Source of the DNA: Branchiostoma floridae
Taxonomy: Eukaryota; Chordata; Leptocardii; Amphioxiformes; Branchiostomatidae
Length of the DNA: 62,000 nucleotides
NCBI RefSeq assembly: GCF_000003815.2
Contig: NC_049983.1
Span: forward strand, 17,885,082-17,947,081
Direction: 5' to 3'
How positions within the stretch are numbered: position 1 is the stretch's first letter; each line of letters begins with the position of its first letter. The notes beneath the pieces are model-generated. The model did not search any database. It saw only the letters and a program-made list of their open reading frames with translations, and was not told the origin of the DNA. The position numbers and the translations under genes are program-made. Shown piece after piece: positions 28,478 through 39,100 of the stretch.

Positions 28478-30149
28478 TGTCAATGATGTTGCCATTGGAT
28501 TTTTATATTATATATGCAGTTTTTATCTAGGTAGAAATCTGAACTAAATGCGGGTTTTGTAAATGGAACATGTTCATCACTTTGTCTCTCTAACCAATGA
28601 AAACTGTGGAAATAATAAATTAGGGCAAATCCGGGTGACTTAATTATATCATATGGGTAATCATGTTGAGGCTACTTGATGGACTGTTAAGTTATAAGTA
28701 ACTGCAGTAGTCATTTGCACTCCTTGTAAAAATCTGATCCTGTCTTCGGGTGATTTCCAGAAACCCTCCTGTCTTTACTATTTATCATAACAACAAATTT
28801 GTGCCTGCCAAACTAGATTCTAGGACAACTTTTGGAGTGTTATTAGAATAGGAGTTTGTTGTCAACGTCTTGAAGATATATTCCCCGCGGTACTGTTAAT
28901 GTTCGGGTAGTTCAGCCAAGAAAATCAAGCAATCTAAGTCTCAATTGATCATCTAATCATGTATATGTTGCAGAATGTAATTAACAATCTTATACAAATC
29001 AAACTAATTTTTGGTGCCGTATGATAGTTTTATACAGAGATGCTTTACATTTATGTCAGATATAGGAAGACTTATACATTGTGTATTTAGCTTTGTAGAA
29101 GAGGTTAAGTGTTGGTGTTGTATAGCTAGAACTGACAAGAGGTCTGCTTTTGTCTTCCAAGGGTTAACTTCAAGCAGATGAGAAGGTCTACATACGTTTT
29201 TTTGACATTTCTAGCCAGGGTACTACCGGTAGTACTGTAAAATTTTGGTCCTTTTGCCCACCCTATCTTGAAATGTTCCAAATTTTTAGAATTTCAGCTT
29301 TGGCTTGTTTTGCTGAATTACAGTGCTGATAACTTATCTTGAATTCTGAAATTGTCCAAATTCGAATTGGACCAAAAGGTTACCGAGTCAATAATTTTAC
29401 AGTAACGTAACTTACATGCAATTCCCAACTGCAAACATTGGTCAACTATGCAAACAGAAATCACAGTCCACTGGCTCCAGTGTGTTTGCATTCATTACTA
29501 CATGTACAATATGACTTAACACAATGTATAGACCTCAGTGTGAATGAAATGATATATTTAATGGTTGCTTTATGAAGAGAAATATGAGGTTTTCAGCATT
29601 AACCCCGTTTATTCATAAGGACATGAGCAAGACTAAATACAGTCTACATGTTAGAGTATAGTGGGTTCTAGAGAGATGTATGTACCTAATAAAGCCATAC
29701 AAGTGGTACTTATGGAATGTCCTGTTCTGTCTTGTCCAATATACCTAGTGTAAAATGATCATCCTTTTTTCCCTTAATGATTCGTAACCAAATTCTTATT
29801 TCCAACAGAAAAGCATTAATCATAGACAAGGACAAATAACATCTACCAAAGAGCTTTCATCTTGCATCCCCCTACATCTCCAACATTTGTTTAAAATATG
29901 CATTTGTAAGCTACTGAATTTTAAGTATATTAAGACAATTTGAGTTTATCAAAATCAATCTAATGGCAATTTTTTTGTCCCAAAAAAGAGAGAATCCCAA
30001 AACATCAGCTAACACTGGCAGCTGCAACATATTTGTATGGCTTTCGATATTCAAACTTTAAACAAAGACAAACGAGAATAGCTAAGAACAATGATGATAT
30101 TTATTAATATGGTGAAGGTATAATGAATGGACCAATGCATTAGATGGGG
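28478..30149 (+). other. SMKR1 3' UTR and intergenic spacer
   Basis: Candidate AATAAA signals at 28614-28619 and 29688-29693. No supported coding region. No convincing miRNA hairpin was found here. Confidence 0.5.
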
Positions 30150-31220
30150 TACGCGGGAGGGTTGTCAGTGTTGGGAACAGCCACATTCCCGCGTCACGTG
30201 ACCGACGACCCCCCGCATAGCCCAGCCGACGTCCTGCTCAGACGAGCGCCGTTTCCGAACACGACTGCGCAGCCATCCACCACTATTATCACCAACTTTG
30301 ACCACGGTTTTTAAACCTTTACCGTAAGTATAAATTCATATAACTCAGGCATGACATAGATAGAAATGTCTCCTACGGGGAACCGTTTTCAGATTTTTCG
30401 TATCTATGACGAAAGTAAAGAAAAAGTGCCGAAAAGTGAGGGTACACCGTTAGTTGTCTTTGTTCCCCGCGCAGACGCACTCAGCAGATTTTCAGACGAC
30501 CCGATCGGGGTTGAGTTTGGAGTCAACTTTAGCGTCCTTTTACTCGCCAACAGCGTAAAAATCGAGGAAAATTTCACCACACAAACATGAAGCACTTCAT
30601 CCCCTTCCATTTGGTCGGCTAGCTTGTGGAAATCCGGTGCCTTAAGCCGTGAAATCCGGGCGGGAATGCGGAGAGTCGCGGGCGGGAGTTTTTTGTTTAT
30701 CCCTCCATGTCTGTCTGCGCAGACGCACACACCTGGGCGCATTCCCCGACACCTTCCCGCCGCTGCACCGGCGCAGTAGAGCCGCCGCATGCGTCCTTGG
30801 CCCGCCAGCTTCTCTGCTAGGCAAATTTCCTCACTAAAACCCGGAATACGCGGCCGTTAGCGCCTTTCCCAGCGGCTCTACCAGCCCGGGTTGCGCCGGC
30901 GACCCCAGACGAAATCGGAGCCCTTCCATGATGGCCGAAATGCCAGCTATGCGTGCCCGTGCGTCACCAGTGCCCGGACATTTTGGGCTGACTCGGACAG
31001 AAAATGTCGTTTGATCCGACAGTTTTCCCCCTCTGGGTTGGGGTGTACTCTGGGGTGTACTCTTCGGGTACACTCCTAAACCAGCACGCAGTCGCGATGA
31101 CAGAACTGTGCGCAGAAGTCGAAGCAAATCCAGATACGAATTTACTGGGAGGGGCCTTGGGGTGCGGGACCAGTCTGACCATTGATGATTTAGATGAACC
31201 AAGGCCAGACAAATTATGAA
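30130..31220 (+). promoter_or_regulatory. NRF1 promoter, non-coding exon 1 and CpG-rich block
   Basis: Clearly CpG-rich compared with neighbours. A palindromic E-box GTCACGTGAC lies at about 30195. A non-coding first exon ends at 30323 before gtaagt. Several matches to the NRF1 site (consensus YGCGCAYGCGCR) occur: CGCGCAGACGCA at 30468-30479 and TGCGCAGACGCA at 30716-30727 fit 10 of 12 positions; half-sites TGCGCA at 30266 and CGCATGCG near 30786 are also seen. This suggests autoregulation by NRF1 (inference). The open frames here on both strands are CpG-island artefacts. Confidence 0.6.
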
Positions 31221-33104
31221 ATAAAACGAAGCGTTATTATGTCACACACTTGTCTTGTGCCTGTTCGTCCTTTATATTTGTTGTTATCTTGCCTAGATTA
31301 TCGCTCATTTTCTTCTTTGCAGTAGACATAGAATTTTACATAATATTAAAATGATTGATGTTATGGGGGCCCAAATCATTCGTGTCATTGTAGTATTAAA
31401 TTATTAATTAAATTATGACTTTCATTCTGCCTGCACAATAGAGTGCAAGTATGCAGCATAGAATGCATGTTTAATCTGACTTGTACAGCCTTGTGCCTGG
31501 AATTGTATTTCTAAAGAAAAAAAAAATTGGCTACTTTATTATTTGTCAGAAACATAATTGCCTCAATTATGATAACACGTTATAACGTTATATAGAATTG
31601 AATATGGTGTACCGATATTTCATGTCACCCGAGGTACCTCAGTAACCTGCCTGACTGCGTGTTGGATGAAGGGTGATGAAACTGAAACCCGTGGGATAGC
31701 TGGGACCGAGGATCATGCAAAATATACTGTTGTGTTGTTTTTTTCCAGTCCTATTAAAGGACACACACGTTTCAATGTGAATTGCACCAGAAGATTTTGG
31801 TATCCTCAAACAGACAATTCCAATGGTATTCAAGTGACAATGGCACACTCTACACACTTGAACTGAAGTGCGTTCCAATGGTTGTCTGGATGCCCTTGTA
31901 ATAACAGTAGAATCATCACCCAGTCCAGAACACCCGTTAATCAAACCTTATTGCGGCCCAGGCATGACATAAATGTGTATGTTCGTATTGCTTTGCGAGG
32001 ACATAGTTACTAGTACCTGGTAGAATTTATATTTTGAAATTCTGTTCATCAGAGGCTACTTCAAGTTAATCCGACTTACATGAAAAAGATAAAAAAAGTC
32101 ATCGATATTTCGAGTAATATCTACAGCTACGACTTTCAGTGAAAGTTTCACTTGAAGTTGAATGTGAAGATATGCAACATATGACTTTCTGGTTATGATG
32201 GGTAATGTTACGTAAGTTATATTTCTGGATTGTTGTTGCTGCTGTACATAATGTTGCACTTAAATGTTGCACTTCCGTGACTTGAATGCCATCCTAGTTA
32301 GTTTACCTGGGCTCTCTTACCTTTCCTATTGTGAAAGACACTTCACTCAGCCATTGTCATCATCTATTTATCATTTTATCAGACTCTGATTCAGAGATAT
32401 TCACAAAGAGCATATTATGAGTAAAGAGAGTTTCCTTGTTTTACTTTCTGATCAGTATCTGCGTGTGAAAAGTTACTGTAACAGTATGTTGTAATACTAC
32501 TTACATTTGTGCTTAGTGACTCAAAAAAAAAAAACACCCTCACAGTTACACAGAGTGTCATTCAGTACAAAGGACAGGACCCAGACAGCATTTATCTCAG
32601 CAACAATTCTTTGCGATTCCTTTACCAGGCTGAAAGGCATGCTGAGCATTTTTCTCATTCTTTAAAAGGACTCTCCAGGAAATTTGCTTGTAGGACGGAC
32701 AAAAATTTTGCCCCGTCCATCTCCCAAAAATCTGAACTTCGTGAGAAATGTATTTTTGTAATGTAAGCAACAACAGATTTAACAATAAAATCAATAACAT
32801 GTGGTAAAAAATTAAAGCTGTATACAGCCCTTTTGTCACTCTGGTTATCCTGAGTCTTCTCATGTTATGGAAAAAAATACAAGTATGTGCCGCAACATTT
32901 TGTCTGGTCTAAATAATTGTCCATAGTCTCACTTTAAATGACTAAAAAGTGTGGTTACGCAACTTTTAGTTTACCATATATGCAGTAAAAGGGTGGTCTC
33001 ACAAACATTGGTCAGATATGGGCATGAGATATATTTATAAATGCTGCAGATAAAGTATTTTTCGTAAGATCAGTCAGAGCATGTCGCCGTTATTTGTGTC
33101 ATAG
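31221..33104 (+). other. NRF1 first intron
   Basis: AT-rich, no coding region or repeat family recognised. Confidence 0.5.
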
Positions 33105-33110
33105 GTCACC

Positions 33111-36100
33111 ATGATGATTAACGAGATGATGAGTGACGCGATGCACGCCAGTGACGTGTCGTCGGGAGACGAGGGCGGAAACTCGTTTGATGATTCCGGC
33201 CTGCTCAGCCCCAATGATAAGGACGACGTGACATCCCAGTTGGCTAACGCAGGTAAGAATTGTTAAGGAGTAATCAATTGCAGAAAAACACACATCCTTC
33301 CATCAGCATCATTCAGTGACACTTTTGACACTAGAAAAGGTAAAAAAATACTGCAATGTACCACTGAATTAAGGACATAATGATAAGAGTACTTCTTGTC
33401 CATTGTACTGTAATTTTAAAACTAATCAGTTGTTAGCCTAACATTCCTGTTATTTCAAGGTACTTCTTGTCCATTGTACTGTAATTTTAAAACTAACCAG
33501 TTGTTAGCCTAACATTCCTGTTATTTCAAGGCAAGAGGCAAGCTCTATAAGAATTGACTACACCAAGCATACTTCATTCTTAGTTAGAATTAGATACATG
33601 CTAATTAAGTCGCAGGCCTCGAAATCCTTTTTTCAGCCAGGTTGCGCAGGCGGCAACCTGAATAAAAAACCAACTTGCGCCATCAGCATTTCAGGTTGCG
33701 CCAATTCCAAGTTGTTACTTTCTCGAAATTAGCTACTTAATCCATTATTTGTAAAAACAGTACATTTCAGTTGAAGAAACATAGCACCAAAAAAAGATGC
33801 AGGGCAAATTAAGCGCACTTTTCTCAATAAACAAAATCCACTTATCAATCTTTTGAAAATAAAGACTGCAACAAAAATAATATTTCAAAGAACCGTGAAA
33901 AATTGCGACCTCCGTCGAACAGTGCCGACCGTGCACCCCTCCCCAGTATAGACATCGTCACTAGCTGTTGTTTTCCCCGCATTCCACCGACAAAATTGTC
34001 CCAAACAAGCAAAAAACTCCCTCTAAAGTAAGCCTATACATGTACTTATCAGCAAGGACGTTAGGCAGTCGATGGGTTTTCGTAAACATTGTCAAAACAA
34101 AGCGTGATTTTTCCCGCGAACACAGCGTTGGGTTATCAAATATTCCACCAAAAGCAGCGCCCAGGCGCGCTACGTCACGCCGGAATGGCCAATGGGGTGC
34201 GAATCTCGCGATTCGCGAGATGTGAATTACTGCGAGACTTGCGGGAGACTTGAGTTAGAATCAAAATGGCGGCTCGGTGAAAGCCGAAACCGGCAAATTT
34301 TTAACTTTGAGCGAAGTTTCCGGCGGAAAATTAGGGCTTACCAAAGGCGTACATCCCCAAAACAGGGCGTACATTTTCTGATATTTTTAGTTAAGGGCCT
34401 GTAACTTAAAGATCGTTTTGCTTACCCAAAAAAATGAAGTTGCGCCGCGCGCAACCTGACTTTCTGAACAACTCGCGCACCTCCGCGCAAGTGGTTAATT
34501 CGAGCCCTGAGTCGGTAACTGCTATCATTGTTCAGGTCCAGTGGGCGTGGCCGCAGCTGCTGCCATAGCAACAGGCAGGAAGAGGAAACGCCCGCACCAG
34601 TTTGAGACCAACCCCTCCATCAGGAAGAGGCAGCAGACCCGACTCACAAGGTTGGAAGTGTGATAAAATCATCTACATAAAGGACCAATCTCGACTGTCC
34701 ATCACAATTATCAGTTCTGCCAATAATAGCATGACAGTGCCATTATCGACACAACCAATGAGAGAGGCTGCATGTCTGTCAAACATTTTCATTTTTTTAA
34801 ATGTTTTTATTTTCCATTCCGTGTTTTGGCTTTGGTTTTGGCTATGAGATTGGTCCATTGTCCTGAATTCTGCATTTTCATGTACATTGAGGTGATCACT
34901 TCTGGCTTAGTAACACATCAGAATGCTGGGTCTTATAGGTCAAGTTGCTGCCTCTTGTTGTGTAGTTTGGGTACTGCAGTATGATCTGATGATACGTTGT
35001 ATTTTGTTTAGGAAGTTGAAGAACCTGGTCAATGAATAATCATTGGTGGGACAGAAGGCATTTGTGTTGTGCTGCCTCCTGGTGTATATGTTGGGTACTG
35101 CAGTATAATCTGATGATATGTTGTATGGTGTTTAGGAAGCTGAAGAACCTGATCGATGAGTACATCATCAGGGTGGGACAGCAGGCAGTGGTGCTGTGCT
35201 GTACTCCTGGCAAACCAGAGGGCACGTTCAAGGTGTTTGGGGCTTCTCCACTAGACAGTGTGGTACGTAAAGCAGATCATGTACTTTTTACACTGATTTG
35301 ACATGTAGAAGTCATAATAGACACAACTTAACCTTCACTTTGCATCCTGACCACATGACCTATAGAGAATTGGTGCCCAAATGGCTACTTTCAGTGTGCT
35401 AAAGATTTAACCCTTAAACTGTCAAAACCGGATATATCTGGCACACATATACATGTCCTGTGTGCCGCACCCGGAGATATCCGGGATAGCGTATTCCCCC
35501 GAAGTGGTAACTTTGCGCGTGCGTAGCGCACGAACCCCGGAAGTTAGGGACTTTGGCCGTGTTCGGGGGGTTCTTTTGGGAGGTCAGCAGCCAACCCTTA
35601 GCCTGGTTACCATCCGGATAGTAGTTCGCTCCTATGTTCGCTTCTGCTATCCGTCTGGAGACTTGCGCATTCAGACCGTTTGGTGGTGACGACAGTTGAT
35701 GAGCGAATCAAGGAATGGGTTCTAGAGCACTCGTTCGATGACAACGGGCCGGCGCCCACATGCGCTAGGGGACGTGGGGCTTTTCCGGTGTTGGAACACC
35801 GGTTCGAACGATCACTTGAACCCATTCCATAATTCGCGCATATGTGGGGACCAATCAGCGCCTGCGTCCAAAATTTGGACGATTCCAGACGTTAAGATGG
35901 TCCGCGTTCCCAGACGGAAACACAGAGAAGCGGCTGTATATAGTGTATAATGAATGTCAGAGCTAGAAGCGACTGTATATAGTACATAATGAACGTCGGA
36001 GCGAACTACTTTCCGGATGGTACCCAGGCTAGCCAACCCTGACACTGATAGCATTTTATAATGCTGAAACTCTGGCAGTTTAAGGGTTGTTAAGACCACA

Positions 36101-39100
36101 AACCTTTCCTAACTAGCATTGTCCTGTAACTTCATGTACTTGACCAATAGTTAAATAAGCATGTAAGTAAGTGTAAGCAGTGTTTGTTTTTTTATGTAGG
36201 AGGGAAAAGAAAGTTTGCACTGTGTTTCATTCATGGTTTAAATGATTCCGTAGTACAATAGTAATGCATTGGAAAAGTCATGAAGTTGAAGTGGAGTGCC
36301 GTTAAATCATTGAACTAGCTCACTGTTGAACAGTCTTACTAGGGACTGATAAGACTCTGTAAACATGTGCAGTCTGTGATTGAAAGTTGTATATTTGTAC
36401 CCTACAGGTGCGTAACTGTCGTCAGGTTATCATGCAGGACCTGGAGGCTGCCCTAGCCCAGCAGGCCCCACCCCCTCAGTCGGAGAACCCCCATCTACAC
36501 GAGCTCCCCCCTCTGGTCATAGAGGGCATCCCTGTACCTGTGGACAAGATGACTCAGGTCAGACATGTAGTACTGTAAAGATTAAGAAATGTAAGAGTTG
36601 AATTAAGGGATGGGAGAGCTTCCATATAGCTCTCTGAATTATCTTGCTGATTGTTTAACAAATTGAATATTGTGCAGCTTGGGGTATTTTCTTTTCATAA
36701 AAACATGACAGATGAAAATATCCCATCCATATTCGTTTGTTTTGTGTAGAACATGTTCATAAGAGGGACATTTTTAGTGGAAAGTCTTCAGTACATTTAG
36801 TGTTTTTGATTGACCATCTTGAATTGTAAATCATATAATGTTTGTATTTTCTTATCCAGGCCCAGCTGCGTGCCTTTATCCCCATCATGCTGAAGTACTC
36901 TACAGGGAGGGGGAAGCCAGGGTGGGGGAAGGAGGCCACGCGGCCCGTCTGGTGGCCCTCAGACCTTCCCTGGGCCAACGTTAGGAGCGATGTGAGGACT
37001 GAAGAACAGAAACAACAGGTAAAACATCTTGGCTGTATGACTTTGTGTGAATGACAAGTCATTGTTAGTTCCTATACCCTAGCCCTACGAGTGTCTTACT
37101 TTGGTTTGGCAGTTAGAAATTTGTTTTTGGATGACAAGGTAAAATTTCTAGCTGATGCCTGTGAATGATAATGAAGGAGTTGTTGTCTTTCAGAGGGGAT
37201 TATGTATTTGCAAGTTAATCCTGTATTCTTGTAGTAAAACACTTTAATATGTTGAAGAAATACTTTTCTCAAAAGGGCAAATGCTGCAATTTGCAATGAC
37301 TACTTTAAATTTGTTATATATAGTTAATTTACTACTTCTGGTTATAAAACACTTGTTGATAACACATGTTCCCGTGGTATTCCCCAGGTGTCCTGGACTC
37401 ACGCGCTGCGTACAATCGTCAAGAACTGCTACAAGCACCACGGACGGGAGGACCTGATGATGGACGCGGAAATCAACTCCGGCACCGACAACCAGCAGGC
37501 GACGACTCAGCTCCAAGTGCACCAGGTCAACGTAAGGACACTAGATTTCTTTTGGGGGTACTTATAGAGTGAGATATTATGGCATAATGTATGGTCAAGC
37601 AATGTGGCATTTGGAAAGATCTCTTGATTAATAACAGATGACTTACTTTGTATACAATAATATGGTGTCAATGTGCATGGTAGTTTTTTTATAATTTTGA
37701 CAGCCTAAAAAACAGGTGTTGCCTCTTTAGAACATGCAAACATCGTATTCTTAGGATCTATTATGTCTTTATGCATCATACATTAATTATCCATAGGTAG
37801 TAGGTTATGCATATTAAGATTTGTTTCACTTTGCATGTTTTCTTTAACCAGGAAGTGTGCATATTATGTGCAATATGTGGTACATTTCCCTGCATTATTT
37901 CTATGTTCCATATTTTGATGATGTTCTGGCCATTTTTGAGCAAAGTGTACCTCTATAAATTAGAGGTCCATAAATTGTCTGGCTGTTACATCTATTTGAC
38001 CCCCTCCCCTCCTCTCCCCTAGGGTCAGCTGATGCAGCCCCACACCATGGTGCAGACCATCAACAACCCCGACGGGACCGTCTCCCTCATCCAGGTGGAC
38101 ACGGGCGCTACTGTAGCCACCCTTACAGACGCCAGTGCCATCACTGTCTCACAGGTACTTAGCTAAAGTTGACCATACATCAGAACAAGGGGCTCAACCT
38201 CCCTGATCAGAAGATGCATCAGGCCCGGCGCCCATCTCTGCTTCAAAGCCCTGGGCCACACATAGGTGTTAGCACTACAGCAAGGGGCTAGTCCACTGGT
38301 ATTGTAGGCGTTTAGCTTCCATACTCAGATATGTACAATTTTTAAGAATGTCACCGGTACTGGGAGGTTTGAAATATTTGCAGTGTTTTTAAGTGCGCTG
38401 TTTTAACAGTGACATCAAACTTATTATGCCTACAAAAACTGATGACCTTTTGGTTTCATTTTCAAGCAGGGTGGTGACCTTCAAGGAGAGAGGAACACAT
38501 ACACTTGGGTAAGGGTAATAGGTTTAGAATATGGCTTTCATTGAGCATTCGTAAGGTATGATAGATATTTCTATATAGAATATGATCTGTGTTGGCTATT
38601 ATATAGCAAGGGTTTTCTATTGGATTCTTGTTGACTTCTCAAACCTCCTTAGAATGTAGGTTGTCTTAATCAACATCTTATTCAAACATGAAACAGGTGG
38701 ACGGAACTGTATCCAGCCTTGTTGATGGTGGAGCCATTGCTGTCTCACAGGTAGGAATGTTTTTCTATGGTGTTTTTCTCACTGTTTTATGCAATTCTTC
38801 CTGACCCTCTCCCTTACATCTTTACTCCAAGTCTTTACTGATACGAGTATGTGTTTGCCTCTCCAGCAGCCCATGACTGTGGTCGCCCCCAACTTCCAGA
38901 CGCTGAACACAGCCCATCCCACGGTTACCATAACAACCCAGAATACACAGGCGGAGGCCACTCAGGCTGTGGCCACGTTGGCGGAGGTGGCAGCGGCTAC
39001 ACAGGTGGGTGGAGCTGTACAAGTTGACTGTGTGTTTGTATGTGTAAATGTGTAGGTACTAGATGTGTGTGCATGTCTGTCTGTCTGTCTGTGTGTGTGT

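Noticed and set aside
30404-30790. 128-residue minus-strand frame and neighbours at 30642-31219
   Set aside because: Long frames in a CpG-rich promoter arise from few stop codons; no domain and no splice context.
34180-34290. Independent CpG promoter with a YY1 motif inside NRF1
   Set aside because: It lies wholly inside the hAT-like element, so I describe it as element content and not as a host promoter.
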